From: Argentina anserina
Taxonomy: Eukaryota; Streptophyta; Magnoliopsida; Rosales; Rosaceae
Assembly (NCBI RefSeq): GCF_933775445.1
Contig: NC_065874.1
Coordinates: 18,247,001-18,311,000, forward strand
DNA length: 64,000 bases
Reading direction: 5' to 3'
Shown here: positions 35,501-47,799 of the stretch, piece after piece
Numbering within the stretch: the stretch's first letter is position 1
Layout of the letters: each line of letters opens with the position of its first letter
Position numbers and translations under genes: made by a program
Notes under the pieces: model-generated
The model's input: the letters and a program-made list of their open reading frames with translations, nothing else
What the model was told of the DNA's origin: nothing
The model's database searches: none

Positions 35501-38412
35501 TTGAATTGAAGCCTCTTCCCGTACATTTGAAGTATGTTTATATTGATGATTCCCGCACCTTGCCCCTCATTATCTCTTCAAGCTTGTCACATGAACAAGA
35601 GACTTTACTTCTTGATGTTCTTCGGAGGCATAAGGGTGCTTTTGGATGGAAGATTAGTGACATAAAGGGGTTGAGTCCCACTCTTTGCATGCACCATATT
35701 TACATGGAGGATGAAGCAAAACCAAGAAGGGAAGCTCAAAGAAGATTGAACCCCAACATGTTAGAGGTGGTGAAGAATGAGATTATTAAGCTCTTTGATA
35801 ATGGAATCATCTATTCTATCTCCGATTCCAAATGGGTGTCTCCAATACAAGTGGTGCCTAAGAAAGGAGGAATGACGGTAGTGAAGAATGACAAGGGTGA
35901 GATGGTTCCACAAAGAATTGCAAACACATGGAGGGTTTGTGTCGACTACCGCAAGTTGAATGCTGCAACAAGGAAGGATCACTTTCCACTCCCTTTCATT
36001 GATCAAATGTTGGAAAGGCTTGCGGGACAAGCATTCTATTGTTTCCTTGATGGCTATAGTGGATATAATCAAGTCCCAATTGCCCCCGAAGATCAAGAGA
36101 AGACAACTTTCACATGCCCATATGGAACTTTTGCTTACCGAAGAATGCCTTTCGGATTATGTAATGCACCCGCCACCTTCCAACGGTGTGTCATGGCCAT
36201 TCTTGCCGAGTTGCTTGAGTTTGTAGAAGTCTTCATGGATGACTTTTCTGTGTATGGGAACTCATTTGAAAAATGTCTTGATCATCTCTCCCTTGTCCTT
36301 AAGAGGTGTGAAGAGACGAATCTAGTGCTTAATTGGGAGAAATGTCAGCTCATGGTGCAAGAAGGGATTGTTCTTGGCCACAAAATATCATCGAAGGGGA
36401 TTGAAGTAGATAAAGCAAAGGTTGAAATCATTGAGAAGTTGCCCCCTCCCGTGAATGTAAAAGGTGTAAGAAGCTTTCTTGGGCATGCCGGTTTTTACCG
36501 AAGGTTTATAAAAGATTTCTCCAAGATAGTGAAGCCTCTTTGTGATCTATTGGCCAAGGAGACTCAATTTATATTTGATGAAGCATGTTTGAAGGCATTT
36601 GAGAGGATAAAGGAGTTACTTACCAATGCTCCTATTATTTGCTCACCGGATTGGACTCTCCCATTTGAAATTATGTGTGATGCAAGTGATTATGCCTTGG
36701 GAGCAGTGTTGGGACAACGCAAGGAGAAACTCTTACATGCCATCTACTATGCAAGCAAGACCTTGAATGATGCCCAAGTAAACTATACTACCACCGAGAA
36801 AGAGTTATTGGCGGTGGTATTTGCCTTAGAAAAGTTCCGAAGCTATCTCTTGGGGTCTAAAGTCATTATCCACACGGATCATTCCGCACTCAAGTATTTA
36901 TTGTCTAAGAGTGATACCAAGCCAAGACTTTTGAGGTGGATTTTACTTCTTCAAGAGTTTGACATTGAAATTGTCGACAAGCCCGGCAAGGTTAACTTGG
37001 TAGCGGATCATCTCTCTCGACTTACTCATCAAAGTGAAGATAATGGGGTGCCTTTGGATGAATCATTTCCGGATGAGAGGTTGTTTTCCATTGTTGAGAA
37101 GAAGCTACCATGGTTTGCACATTTGGTTAACTTCTTGGCAAGTGGGGGGAAATGCTTTCCTAAGACATTTGATTTCCATTCAAGAAGGAGACTCATTAAA
37201 GAAGCAAGACACTACTTTTGGGATGATCCATACTTATTCAAGCAATGCAAGGATCAATTGGTGAGAAGATGCATTCCGGAGGAAGAAATACAAAGTGTCT
37301 TATCTTTTTGCCACGATCAAGCTTGTGGCGGTCACCATGGAGGAAAGAAAACGGCCCAAAAAGTACTTAATTCTGGGTTTTGGTGGCCGTCATTATTTAA
37401 AGATGCACATTCTTATGTGAGCTCTTGTGATCGTTGTCAAAGGGTAGGCAATATTTCCTCAAGAGACCAAATGCCTTTGAACTATATGCTTGAAGTGGAG
37501 ATATTTGATGTATGGGGCATAGACTTTATGGGACCCTTCCCAAGTTCATATGGCTATCTCTATATCCTTGTGGGAGTTGATTATGTAAGCAAATGGGTTG
37601 AGGCCGTGGCCACCAAGGTAAATGACCACAAGGTCGTGCTCAAGTTCCTTAAAGAGCACATCTTCACAAGATTTGGCACACCTAGAGCAATAATTAGTGA
37701 TGGAGGCTCCCATTTTATGAACAAGTCATTTGCGGCCTTATTGAAGAAGTATGGGGTTAAGCACAAAGTCTCGACACCATACCACCCCCAAACAAATGGC
37801 CAAGTTGAAATATCTAACCGGGAGATAAAGAGCATCCTTGAAAAGGTGGTGTCTACAACTAGAAAAGATTGGGCAATGAAGCTTGATGATGCTCTATGGG
37901 CTTACCGTACCGCATTCAAAACACCTATCGGAATGTCTCCATATCGCCTTGTTTATGGAAAGGCTTGTCATTTACCGGTTGAGTTGGAGCATAAGGCTTA
38001 TTGGGCATTGAAGACCCTCAATTTTGACATAGAAAAGTGTGGTGAGGAGCGGAAGTTAGAGCTTTGTGAGCTAGAGGAGCTTCGGATGGATGCCTATGAG
38101 AATGCAAAGATTTATAAAGAGAAAACTAAGGCATTCCATGACCAAAGGATCAAAACCAAGCACTTGGAGGTTGGGAAACTTGTACTTCTTTTCAACTCCA
38201 AATTAAAGTTGTTTCCCGGCAAGCTAAGATCAAGGTGGATTGGGCCATTTAAGCTTGTTGAAGTATTTAGTCATGGGGCGGTCACATTGAAGAACTTAAG
38301 AGATGGATCTACCTTTAAGGTTAATGGTCATCGAGTAAAGCCTTACCTAGAGGGTGCACCAAAAGATACTTATGCGGAGGTGAAGTACTTCGAGGACCCT
38401 CTCACCATTTGA
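32515..38412 (+). CDS. Athila gag-pol polyprotein, intact (element C)
   Basis: One uninterrupted frame of 1965 aa from the ATG at 32515; the frame opens two codons earlier at a GTG. From here, approximate residues: Gag capsid 140-300 ([20 protein letters not shown]); CCHC knuckle near 381 ([16 protein letters not shown]2CX4HX4C); protease near 782 ([12 protein letters not shown]); reverse transcriptase about 1060-1300, with [20 protein letters not shown] and catalytic [10 protein letters not shown] near 1240; RNase H near 1385-1510 ([15 protein letters not shown]); integrase about 1580-1880, with an HX3H-type start, CDRCQ, and the D,D,E residues in DYVSKW, SDGGSHF and [10 protein letters not shown]. 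The tail carries [13 protein letters not shown]. All catalytic residues are intact, so the protein looks functional. Confidence 0.95.
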   Translation: MSLSPKSEKGLQTILEPTDQETPIGIGQKFKASASTSLFGEDSSDSSENVESPELVVNDLATFERLFNLDKEARKLNPNLGPRIYKIVMADGEPRDELREQRPIRDCALPTISTHSRCIVLPPCASSFEIKPSFLQTLPTFYGLPNNDPYHHLSEFEDACANIKLNGMTEEALKLRLFPCSLKEKAKMWLNKLPSNSIGSWEDMQKKFIMKYFPPQKANARRTELMTFKEEQDELFHETWERFKDLELGCPNHGQSQDMLMSLFYQGLTSETRRKVDNASNGDFMDLVADEAHRVLEKLAERSQLWDNNPQVRKPSSSHLSLREATQPKTGGIYEVKASSLDVHQEFKRLEESLNKKFDMLLKQGKQGGREKVNEVQGPQVCLICEGVNHDTLSCPHGDCFPEIIEECKQMAYSRPKNDPYSNTYNPGWRNHPNFSWGGNQGMNCNNQGSVNYGGASGSQSFQGNKGATNGGYGGNTYPKPPYQARPPFQAPNTQVPHPPQVDAPKSSLEEMLAKVLANQNELIQSVRNDVASTTQGLHKLEAQMGQLANEMRERKQGELPSMTEKNPRINQAKAIRTLRRGKVYDNKVAPNDDDKEVDAPTEPLLNPKVSRVPPGFQKKNKGMEDTLGHDGVILGYSEEYLKSQGKPNTKNDNMGASGSKSSVEEMQEEAPLPFPQAVYQEKALSKKEKKSMECFDVFKKVEVNIPLLDAIKTIPTYAKFLKDLCTHKRYKSTLKNDDKVCLNERISAVLQRRLPPKLKDPGSFTIPCKIGERPFEKALMDLGASINLMPYGVYKDLGLSDIKPIQISLQLADRSVRYPRGVVEDVLVQVDELVIPADFVILDMEDVYQDDLPIIFGRAFMATAGTKIDVKLGLLTMTVYDTTIGFKIFDELKKPMRLQKVYSIEVEDKIDDLVEHTFHETSTNDAFESALAHFGLDFCEDETLEAGDHLDTYLALPLPTKEDGYYSRDETCEVHATINYLSMNVNPSVLSSAPIELKPLPVHLKYVYIDDSRTLPLIISSSLSHEQETLLLDVLRRHKGAFGWKISDIKGLSPTLCMHHIYMEDEAKPRREAQRRLNPNMLEVVKNEIIKLFDNGIIYSISDSKWVSPIQVVPKKGGMTVVKNDKGEMVPQRIANTWRVCVDYRKLNAATRKDHFPLPFIDQMLERLAGQAFYCFLDGYSGYNQVPIAPEDQEKTTFTCPYGTFAYRRMPFGLCNAPATFQRCVMAILAELLEFVEVFMDDFSVYGNSFEKCLDHLSLVLKRCEETNLVLNWEKCQLMVQEGIVLGHKISSKGIEVDKAKVEIIEKLPPPVNVKGVRSFLGHAGFYRRFIKDFSKIVKPLCDLLAKETQFIFDEACLKAFERIKELLTNAPIICSPDWTLPFEIMCDASDYALGAVLGQRKEKLLHAIYYASKTLNDAQVNYTTTEKELLAVVFALEKFRSYLLGSKVIIHTDHSALKYLLSKSDTKPRLLRWILLLQEFDIEIVDKPGKVNLVADHLSRLTHQSEDNGVPLDESFPDERLFSIVEKKLPWFAHLVNFLASGGKCFPKTFDFHSRRRLIKEARHYFWDDPYLFKQCKDQLVRRCIPEEEIQSVLSFCHDQACGGHHGGKKTAQKVLNSGFWWPSLFKDAHSYVSSCDRCQRVGNISSRDQMPLNYMLEVEIFDVWGIDFMGPFPSSYGYLYILVGVDYVSKWVEAVATKVNDHKVVLKFLKEHIFTRFGTPRAIISDGGSHFMNKSFAALLKKYGVKHKVSTPYHPQTNGQVEISNREIKSILEKVVSTTRKDWAMKLDDALWAYRTAFKTPIGMSPYRLVYGKACHLPVELEHKAYWALKTLNFDIEKCGEERKLELCELEELRMDAYENAKIYKEKTKAFHDQRIKTKHLEVGKLVLLFNSKLKLFPGKLRSRWIGPFKLVEVFSHGAVTLKNLRDGSTFKVNGHRVKPYLEGAPKDTYAEVKYFEDPLTI

Positions 38413-40401
38413 GCAAGCATTATGGACCTTGTTAATGTCCTTAAACTTAAACCCGTCTTGGCGGACTCCAAGGGTTAGCATAATAAGATAGAGCTAAGGG
38501 ATTGCAAGGACCAACGAGCTTTGTGGGTTTTCACCATCCACAATTGGCACTATGGAGCTATATGAGATCTTCAAAGAGTTTGCATTTTCTTATCCTTCAC
38601 TCTCATTTTTCTAAGCATGATTAGTTGTGTTTGTGTTTCGATGTTAATAAATTATGGCAATGAGAGTTTGGATAGTCATTTCATACTTGACCAATGAATG
38701 AAACACAAAAGATTTAGCTTTTATTGAAATGATTATCCAAAGTTTAAGTGTGAGGTGCTTGTTAGGCAATTGTGTTGGTTAGTTTGTATTGACTAGCATG
38801 TGGTAAATAATATACATAGTTTATACCTTATATTTATTTCACCATTGTTCACGGCACATTGAGGACAATGTGTAAATTAAGTGTGAGGTGTAAGGCTAAG
38901 TAATTTCATTCCTTATAATTTTTTTTTATTTTTACTTTATTAAAAAAATCCATAAAAATTGAGATATTTTGAAAAATGAAAAAAACAAGTTTGTTTGTGG
39001 TTTACTTGCTTGGTGCCAATAACAAAACAATCATCATATTTGGATAGATTGATTTTGAGCATGTTTAGCGGTTAAAAATCAATGCTTTGTTAATAGGAGG
39101 ATTTGGCATTTTGTGCTCACATATGTTTAGAGTCATATTGCCTATGTCATTTCAAATGCATTCATGTGTGAAAGATGAGGACTATTTTTGTTGAAACGAT
39201 CTTTGCCTATGTGAGATTTTGAGCCGATGAGAGTGCATAAAAGTTCCTAATGCACTAGTTGTTTCATTGTGCGATCAATTCATTGTGCTTGCAATCTAGA
39301 ACTTGCTTTAAATCTTTCGAGACTTTTATCAAGGCATGAGTTGTTATTGGGGAAGACCAAGGCATTAGGTATCCACCAAGGCCAAATAGCTTTTATCCTT
39401 TAAAAAATTTCCATTAGTAAGCCAATTTGAGCCTATGTAGTTTTGTGTTAGCCTTTTCATTTCTTTACCACCATAAATGTCTACCATTCTTAAACTTAAA
39501 CATTTTTTTTTCTATCCTCTCTAAGCCAAGTGGTAAGCAATGTGAGTCCTATTGTTAGTTTGGTGCTTGTAAATGAGTTTGAGATATTTCAAAAGAATAA
39601 GTGTGAGGTGGGGTAGATTAGTCTTGTGTGTGGCTAAGAAAAAAAGAAAAATGGTGACTCTAGACATGTTCACAATATCAACAGAATCAATCAAAATCAA
39701 ATATGGGCTAGGGTCACCAAAAATTAGTGCTAGTAAAAAAAAAAAAAATTTGTTGCAAAAAAAAAAAATTCCAAAAAAAAAAAAGTGAGGAGAATAATTT
39801 AGTAGTCTAGTTGTACTTGAGTTTGTGGAATCAAGAACTTACAAAGCACATAGAGTTGTGAAAGTGTATTATAGGATCTCAACAAGAGAATTGCTTACTA
39901 TGAGGCTTAGAATTTGTGATATATTTCATTTTATTTCTTAAGCTTCTACCTTAAGCCCTATACAACCAAAATAAAAGACCTTGTGATCCGAGAGAACTCA
40001 TGTAATGATCATGTGGAGAAAAGATTGAAGAACAAGCCTATGGAAAGCGTGTCCATTGAATTGCTTTTGAGTGTAAACACTAACCAAAAACACTTGAGTG
40101 AAAATGAGTGTATCCATGTGAGTTTGATGGTTAGACAAATGTAGTCCAAGTTAATCATATATGGATGACTTTAAGATGACACACATGACATACGCATATA
40201 TATACTTTCTTGAGCATGACATTCCAAATCCATTTATTAGCCTTGCATTTCAAAAATTTAGTTTCTAATCATGCTCAATTGATATCATGGTTCTTTAAAG
40301 GAATTGGTTGAATTCAAGATGGAAGCAAGTGACCCATTTAGTTTGGTTGTGTTTAGTTTTGATTTGCTTGAGGACAAACAAAGTCTAAGTGTGAGGTAGT
40401 T
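38413..40401 (+). other. 3' noncoding region and polypurine motif of element C
   Basis: About 2 kb with no credible gene, and no env-like ORF. AAGTGTGAGG occurs four times: 38746-38755, 38879-38888, 39599-39608 and 40387-40396; the last lies five bases before the 3' LTR. Stem-loops precede them: 38667-38683 with 38725-38741 (17 bp, one G-U), 38855-38872 (perfect 7 bp, loop AGGA) and a weak 5-6 bp stem near 39577-39592. Only a feeble TTG/CAA stem with loop AGGA precedes the last copy. A-rich tracts lie at about 39737-39784. Confidence 0.75.
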
Positions 40402-42370
40402 TGTTAGGTTAATATTAACCTAGTAATGTTTGCCTTATTCTTATTCTTTTGCTTTATATTTTTGTATATTTATTTATTTCTTTTTACGTTTCCTACTCAT
40501 GCTAGGAAAATGTGCAAATGATCGGAAACACGTCAAGAAGAGTGGATTTAGCGCACATTATGGATTCGGGTGAAAGTTTCAAGCTAAAAAGAGCAAATGT
40601 GGAGATTTCATAAGAAAAGAAAAGTCAACGCCGGAAAATGCCGGTTAAACTCCGGCGATGAGAAGGTGGTTGCCGGAAATGGTGGTGGTTAAAGTCAATA
40701 AGTCAATGAAGCATATTGGTGAATTATGAATTGTAAATTTTAATTTACAATTTAAATTCAAAATAGAAGAAGACAAATGAAGGAGACAATTTCAAGAACA
40801 AGATCCTCAATTTGTGCTCCATGAATTGGGGATTTAAATTTAAAATAGAAGAAGACAAATGAAGGGGACCATTTCAAGAACAAGATCCACAATTTGTGCT
40901 TCTACATTTGTCCACCATATCTAACCATTCATCCCCTTACATCTCCACCATTCATTTGTGACCTTAAGGCCTTTAAATACCCTCATTCTTCACAAATTCG
41001 TGCATTCTCCTTCACCACACTAAAACTCCATCAAAACTTCATATTTTCCATAGTTTTAACATAGTTTTCTTAGGCCTAAGTCATAGATATCAAGTTGTGC
41101 AAAGAAAAGTGTAAAGTGTCTTGAGTTTTCACCAAAAACTAAAGATCCTTTACACCCTTGATCAATCACAAACTTGTTTCATAGATTTGGGTCACTTCAC
41201 TCTCTTTATCCTCTACTCATACTCTTTCTCAACCCTTGTTCTTTGTTCCTAGATTGTGTGGATAAAGTATGGTGTTCATGGAGTTCTTCTTTTGTTAGAA
41301 CCCATTAATACCATACTTAGAAGCATTTTCTTTCTTATTACATCTTTGTGGGTAGTAAGCCTTTAGAGGTACGGTTTGGTATCATTTGTACCAAACCCTT
41401 GGTAATCTCTTCTCTCTTTACTCTACTTCTCTTTTGATGTATTTCATTTTCAAGGGTGTTGTATTTAATGGGTTGTGAGTAGTTGGATTTGAGGCTAGGC
41501 TAGCCCTAGCCAAACTCATGTGCTAATGAATTCATTTTACTTTTAATTGATGTTGATGCATGTTGAATCTATGGGCTTCTACACTTAAAATGCTTACTAA
41601 ATGTGTTACTAGTTTTGTCACCTAGAAACATGTTTAGGTAATTAATGAATCGGAATTTGAACTTGACAACTTCTTGAATCCGTGAGCATGGGTAGCCTTT
41701 AGGTGGTGGCTTAGTGTTTCTTACGGGAAATACTAAGTTGCTTGAATTTCTTACCATGAACTTAATGCTTGTTCCATGAGTGTAATTACTCTAAGGGGGT
41801 GTTATGCTTGTGGTACATAGCCCACTTGTATTATAAGGTAATATAATTGGGACTAAGGTTTTGTGATTTAATTTGGCTCCAAAAGACTTTGTTAAATTAC
41901 ATGATTAGTTGGTTTCTTGGTAGCTTCACCAAAGCACTAGGGGGAAGTTTGTCAAACATGTTATGCATTAATCTTGAGTTACATTTGTGCATGAGTAAGG
42001 CTAGGTGCAATGCCTAAGTCTCTACTCCTCTTTTGATTCTATCTCTACATTTACCTTTCTTTGTTGTTTTAGTGCAAGAATTAGTTTACTTAGCTTAATT
42101 CTAAAATCAACCAAGTCGATTCACTACCACTTGTTAATACCATCTCCATGATTCTTAGCTTCCAAAGGGCTAAGGTTGTGAACTTGTAAAAAGTTAGAAT
42201 GCATGTTTTTCTAGTTTTTCTTGCGAAAATCTAGTTAGAGTTGAGTTTCCCCCAATCCCTTGGGTACGATACTCTACACTTTCCCTTACTAAAACTTGAC
42301 CTCCTATACTTGGGAGTAGGTAGTTTCACCCATAAATACACATAATCATACTTAAGTGATTCAACCAACA
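40402..42370 (+). repeat. 3' LTR of element C
   Basis: 1969 bases, matching 29527-31495 with one difference noticed. It is followed directly by the CTTTT target duplication. Confidence 0.95.
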
Positions 42371-42835
42371 CTTTTGTCCCTAATTAGGACAAGATACACC
42401 AAAAATGCATAGGAGATGATTCTCCTCCAACATATATTTGATTTATATCTCATCCTATATTAAAAGAACGGGGAAGAATGTTTACATACGGTAGAAGAAC
42501 AATAAGAAAATAATGGATGGTAAATGATGAAAAGAAAATGAATAATTAAGAATTGTTCAAACTAATATAAAAAGATTTCACTTGACATCAAGGTACGAGA
42601 GAGTAAGACAGGTTGATGAAATAATGGTGGCACGCATTGCAATCGGAAGAAGAAGAAAGACATATACGATGTCTAGAAAGTTGCAAAATATTTATTATTT
42701 ACTTTTAAATGAAAGTTTATATGTATATTACATCCATTAATTAAGGTATACATATATCTTCATTATATATATTAAAGCTCATTTAGATTTGGTGCCCCCC
42801 CTTAAATGTGGTGCCCTGTGCCAAAACCGGGCATG
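42371..42835. other. Remainder of the interrupted LTR/hAT-like sequence
   Basis: Continues the sequence cut by element C and ends with GGTGCC-rich hAT-like terminal sequence. No gene seen. Confidence 0.5.
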
Positions 42836-42842
42836 CTGATAG

Positions 42843-42846
<4 letters not shown>

Positions 42847-42882
<36 letters not shown>
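42847..42882. repeat. (AT)n microsatellite
   Basis: Uninterrupted AT repeat beside the hAT-like target duplication. Similar runs lie at 43250-43282 and 43306-43327. Confidence 0.95.
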
Positions 42883-42889
<7 letters not shown>

Positions 42890-43246
42890 ATCCAGAGTGA
42901 AGTTACACTATGAAATTAAAAAGTGAATTTCCAATGTTGGCACATTTTTCGGTCAACGTTTTTCACCATAAGCAATTCAATATCTAGGTATGTTATTCAA
43001 GATCGTATAGGTATTGAAATTAGATTAAATCAATGAATGAATTAAAACTATTCAACATGAACCGTTCGTGTAAATCTCAATTTTAAAAGGTCAAACCATT
43101 GTCGAATTAGATGAAACTTTGTAGAGATGATCTTGAATAACATACATAAATATTGAATCACTTATGATGAAAAAATGTGACCGAAACGTGGGCTAAAATT
43201 GAAACGTCACTTTGTAATTTCATATTGAACCTTCTTTTTAGATAGA

Positions 43247-43250
<4 letters not shown>
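42883..43250. mobile_element. MITE with long, imperfect inverted arms
   Basis: About 368 bases. The left arm starts AGTCTCTATCCAGAGTGAAG; the right arm, reverse-complemented, starts AGTTTCTATCTAAAAAGAAG. Similarity continues for over 120 bases (ATGAAATTA, TTTCGGTCA, ATAAGYRATTCAATAT, TATGTTATTCAAGATC), so the whole forms a foldback. It sits within AT repeats, which hides the target duplication. No coding capacity. Confidence 0.75.
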
Positions 43251-43284
<34 letters not shown>

Positions 43285-43286
43285 CA

Positions 43287-43343
43287 TCCATTTCAGGTAT
43301 GGGCATATATATATATATATATATATACTCATGCCTGAAATGG
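43287..43343. repeat. Foldback around an AT repeat
   Basis: TCCATTTCAGGTATGGGC and its near-reverse complement on the far side of (AT)n, with two mismatches, form a hairpin. Confidence 0.7.
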
Positions 43344-44100
43344 AGGAGTGTTTAAGGTGCACATAATCCCCTCGATCTCCGTTTGTATTCTCATGATCTA
43401 TTCAAAAGACGTACGTATATATAGCTGATATAAGGGACTTGGGAAAATTTATTTGATTACAATAAAGTGTTAGCTAGATTTGCTTTAGATTATTTCAACT
43501 GGTAGATTACTAGAAGCTGCAGTAGTACTTCCTCGAATTTCTTTGATATCACAGGTTAATTAGTGACGATTCTTCGTCCGCAATAGCATTAGTAAATTGA
43601 CTAAGGAGCTAGGGTTCAGTTGATCAATAAAGTTTTTACAGTAAAATCTCGTTAATTTCATACCTAATTAATTAATAACCTCGCAAAAATAATAATTTTT
43701 GTCGGTCCCGACTCGGGGCTAACGTGCTAAATTAATATTTCACTAAATTTATAAAATAATAAAAATTCGAGACTTCACATGGACCCCATATGATATATAA
43801 ATTAATAATTTCTCATTAGATATAAATAATTTTACATTTATGAGTACTTTATAGAGTACAACCCATTTGTTTTTTTTTTCTTGAAAATGATGTCACTTTG
43901 AATCTCATATTATGCTATTTTCTTAAGATGATAAGAAGTTCTTATGTGTTTTTCTCTTAACACAATAAGAAATTATATATCTATTGTCCTTCTTGTTATG
44001 ATATGTTGTTGAATAATATAGTACATCGAACAAAACGTATATATAATATGAATAATGTAATACATCGAACAAAGTAATACATTTATTCTCTAAAAAATAA

Positions 44101-44211
44101 TGTTTTTTCCGAGAGAATTATTATTATACTCTTGTGTGTGTCTTAGTCTTATTAGGTTTCCTGTTAGAGATAGATTCGCATCTCTATAATACATTTATTC
44201 ATCCTGCAACA
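44101..44211 (+). repeat. 5' LTR of the copia element, internally deleted
   Basis: 111 bases against 184 in the 3' LTR. The deletion removes the segment between TCTCTATAAT and TTCATCCTGC. Confidence 0.75.
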
Positions 44212-45771
44212 CGTTATCATGCACTTTGTTCTACAATGTCTAAGCGACGAGGCCACCAGAAAAAATTAACCCTAGCATGTCTGGCAGCCTTCTCTTTTAG
44301 CATAGCCAGTAAAGCTGAGAATTACCGACAAAATTGTCGTCGTAAAGCATAACAAAAATAAAACCCAAAATCGGTTTTGACCTAGGACACCCAGAAATTC
44401 GCTCTGGGCATCCCGCCTTCTTCTCCTGTTGAACTGCCGGCGAGCCCCCACCCCCCCCCCCCCCCACGTCTAGATCGCATCGCATCTCCATCGCCGAGAG
44501 ATCTAGGGTCGTCAATCCGGAAAATCAACCATGTGCGCGCCTCCCTCTGCAGCTAAACCCAGAACCCGACGACAACGGCCCGAGCGTCACAGCATGGACT
44601 GTAATAACCCTAGTTTTTATTCAAGACAATATTTGACTTGATTAAATTCTATAAAGTTGTGAAATTTAATTACATGAATTGAATTGGTTGCGTCTTTACG
44701 AAACGAAAACAGAAATGTTTTCGTAACGTTTTAATTAGAAAAACGTTACGTTTCCGAACTAATATATCGACTTTTATTCTATTACTCGGTTACGAAAACT
44801 TCCTTCACGAAAGTTGTAGAGCTCGTCGATACGAGTTCGTGAGTATGTGACGCGTTCGAATCGGACATCGTACGTAAAAGTTATTAACGTCGGAAGTTAG
44901 TTTCCGATTTTGGATACTAGTATATAAAGGGATTTTTAGCAGTTAGGGTTTCCAGAATTGGAAACTCTCTCTCTCTCTCTCTTCACTTCCGCCTCCCTCT
45001 CTTCTCTCTCCCCGAGTTCGTCCTCTCCACCCTCCGAAAAACCTTGCACCGACGATCTCCACCTCCGTTCGGCCGTGTTCCTCACCGCCACTCCCTACGG
45101 CGTCACAAGGTCCTCCGCAAGCGACCCCTAACTCGCCGCAACACGCCTCGCCGCCATGAGCTTCCTCGAGACAACCCGAAGCTCGGAGGCAACCTCACCC
45201 CGTCATCGCAACCGCTCTCCTCTCACTTCCCTCCACCTTCTGACGCCACCACTGTTAATTGCAGCCCAAATCGAACCATGACACGCCTTCCACGAGAAAT
45301 CGACACGATCGGCGATTCGTTCCTCTCCGACGACTTTCGAAGCCTCCACCGTCCAATCTAGGTATGAAATGATGAATTTGATGTTTGTGTGAGATTGTGT
45401 GGTGATTTGAATCGATTTTGGGAGATTTGGAGGAGGATCGGAGGTAGAGGCGGAGTGTGGAACACCGCCGCCTTAGGCGGCGCGTGTGGACACGTGGGGG
45501 TGGCTAGGCACGGTGTGACGTCGTGGGAAGGAAGAGGGGAGGAAGGAGTAGATTTTTGGGGCGGCGGTGGCGTGCTACGCGCCGGTTTTGGGCTCGGCGC
45601 GTGGTCCCCACGCGCTGCCACAGTGAGTGGCGCGTGAGCCCCACGCGCTGCCACAGTGAATGGCGCGTGAGCGCCACGCGCGGCCTGCCGGAGGTGGCGC
45701 GTGAACCCCACGCGCCACCACGTGCGGCGGCGTGAACAGTGATTCCGAGAAGGGTAATTTTATAATTTATT

Positions 45772-45898
45772 TTTACGTACGGTAAATGTAAATTTTATTT
45801 ACGTACGGTAAATGTAAATTTTATTTACGTACGGTAAATGTAAATTTTATTTACGTACGGTAAATGTAAATTTTTTTTACGAACGGTAATTGTAAATT
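45772..45898 (+). repeat. 26-base tandem repeat, five copies
   Basis: Unit built on TTTACGTACGGTAAATGTAA plus a T-rich tail. ACGTAC recurs every 26 bases from 45775; the last copy has ACGAAC. It lies inside solo LTR 1 and is absent from solo LTR 2. Confidence 0.9.
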
Positions 45899-46832
45899 TA
45901 AATTACTTTTACTAAAGGTAAAAAGTAATTTTGGAAGAGTAATACGGTAATGATTATTTACTGAGACAGTACGTACTTTTGAATAGTATTTATGCGTACA
46001 GAAATACATAAATAGTATGTACTCGTACAACGATACGTATTGAATATGTATTTGTACATTAATACGTGAATAGTAACTGTGAATAGTAACAGTTAACAGT
46101 AACCGTGAATAGTAACAGTTAACAGTAACACTGAATACTAACGGTGAACAGTAAATTCGTAAAACCGAAAATTGCTGAACAGTAACCGATTATTACTGTT
46201 TCGGCATTTAAAGGTTTACGAAATGTTTCTAAATTCTTTTCTTATCTTTTCAAGGTGATCGACAAATCAAGGAAAGGAATTATCTCCGGAACTTGTGGAA
46301 TTACGCTCGAGTCGATAAGGTGAGTAAAATCTCACTTATTTACGAATCTACCCTTGCGGTGATTCCAAGATTTTTGCAAGAGTTTTTAATATTGAATTAC
46401 GACACGTATACAATATAGTAGATTACGTATATATCGTATAAATGGTAATAAGTACATATATATATAGTTTGCTATATGATATATTGTTACTAATTCATTG
46501 GAATTGGTCATTCCGAATGACGAGAATTAAATGTTGAGCATGTGATTTGATTTTTTGTACAATATGAGGTGTGATTATTGTACGTGGTTTTAACATGAGT
46601 TTGTTAAAATGTTTTGTCTTCGGACGAGTTTTGTCTTCGGACGAGTTTTTGTCTTCAGACGTGTTTATGAAATATGACATGTATACGATATAATGTATTA
46701 TATATATATTGTATAAATGGTAAATATGTACATATATATATAGTTTGCTATATAATATACTGTTATGATTTTATCGTGATTTATGTCATTTCGATGACGA
46801 GATTTAAATATCGAGCATGTGATTTTGATTTG

Positions 46833-47027
46833 TATAATATGATGTGAGATTATTGTACGTGATTTTAACATTGAGATTGTTAAAATGTTGATTTGTCTTC
46901 GGACATGATTTTTGGTACAATATGATGTGAGATTATTGTACGTGATTTTACCATTGAGATTGTTAAAATGTTGATTTGTCTTCGGACGTGATTTGGTACA
47001 ATATGATGTGAGATTATTGTACGTGTT
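46833..47027 (+). repeat. 81-83-base tandem repeat
   Basis: Unit runs from TACAATATGATGTGAGATTA through TTGTCTTCGGAC. About two and a half copies lie here and the same array recurs in solo LTR 2 at about 52667-52860. Confidence 0.9.
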
Positions 47028-47799
47028 TGGCAAGTCGGAACCTAGCCTTTGGCCGGGCGAAAGTTACGATACAGTTAGAGCTCTAGTCTGTCTGCCTTAG
47101 TACTGCATGTGAGGTAACGGGTGGTTATCTGCTCATGGGTACTCAGATTGTTTTGGATGTTGGGTAGCGGGTGGCTATCCAATATCGGCGGTGTATTACG
47201 AGAGGGGTAACAGATGTGTACCAGCGTTCTTGGTACCCGTATTATAAATGCATTTGGGTAACCAGAAGGGTTACTTAATTTCTCATGAGCGCTTTTTTTC
47301 ATATTTCTTTGGGACAACCAGATGGGCCGTCCATTGACTCATGAGTGCATTTATATTTGTTTGATTTGTGGATTTTCGTATATATATTAATATGCGAGTT
47401 ATATTTTCATTTTACTCATACGAGCTGTAAAGCTTACCGGGTTTGTGTTTACAATCCCGGTGCACCAATTCGATGGTGTAGTGGATAACTCCGCAGGTGT
47501 GGATTAGCGGGAATTGACGGACCGCTCAGAGGACTTGAAGTTATTTATCTCCAGCTTGTGTGAGGATTTTGTGTGACTATCTTGTGAGTTTGTTGTGAGG
47601 ATTGTAATAATTGGTTATAATATTGAATATTGAATTATAATTTGGGTTGTAATAATTGGTTTTTCTGAGTTGTATTGAGAACTCAGTAATGATCCGCTGT
47701 GCATTTTAAATGATTTCGATTTCATTGAAATTGTTTATTGTTTAACGACTTTGGAATTTTGAGTTTTTAAGCTTGAAATTTTAGGGTCGTTACATGGAC

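Larger units (their letters stand above)
29527..42370 (+). mobile_element. Full-length, young Athila-type Ty3/gypsy element C
   Basis: A complete element of 12844 bases: 5' LTR 29527-31495, primer site 31502-31519, leader, gag-pol 32515-38412, long 3' region, polypurine motif 40387-40396, 3' LTR 40402-42370. It is flanked by a perfect 5-bp target duplication, CTTTT at 29522-29526 and 42371-42375. Both LTRs are 1969 bases with TG...CA ends. Reading them side by side I noticed a single substitution (in the TTATTATTTTG / TTATTCTTTTG stretch). Gag-pol is uninterrupted. All parts needed for autonomous movement appear present. No env-like ORF follows pol. Confidence 0.95.
28105..42835. mobile_element. 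hAT-like element split by nested LTR elements
   Basis: The 8-bp sequence CTGATAGA lies at 28097-28104 and again at 42836-42843, the duplication size of hAT transposons. The left end starts CGGTCCTGAGTTTTATGGTG followed by CCCCGGGCG; the right end, reverse-complemented, starts CATGCCCGGTTTTGGCACAG followed by GGCACC. Both resemble the CCTGAG/GGGCC-rich ends common in plant hAT families, although the two are poorly matched and the left tip may have lost bases. Element sequence outside the nested insertions is about 28105-28550 and part of 42371-42835. No transposase frame could be read. Confidence 0.55.
44600..47794 (+). repeat. Solo LTR 1, 3195 bases
   Basis: Ends TGTAATAACCC and GGGTCGTTACA (imperfect inverted ends, 9 of 11), flanked by TGGAC on both sides (44595-44599 and 47795-47799). 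A TATA-like GTATATAAAG lies near 44930, followed by a CT-rich, GC-richer leader-like stretch. It contains several tandem arrays: a GC-rich CGCGTGAGC/CCACGCG block (45600-45720), a 26-base unit repeated five times (45772-45898), a run of GTGAATAGTAAC/GTTAACAGTAAC words (46060-46200), an approximate 290-base duplication (46377-46960) and an 81-83-base repeat (46833-47027). No pol remains. A long gypsy LTR is the likeliest source. Confidence 0.8.

Noticed and set aside
45044..45711. Overlapping Pro/Arg/Ala-rich open frames on both strands in solo LTR 1
   Set aside because: They arise from a GC-rich tandem repeat, are open on both strands, have no homology I recognise, and are absent from the second copy of the LTR.
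46495..47317. Antisense frames in solo LTR 1 that recur at 52532-53149
   Set aside because: They recur because the two solo LTRs are homologous; AT-rich tandem repeats create the open frames.
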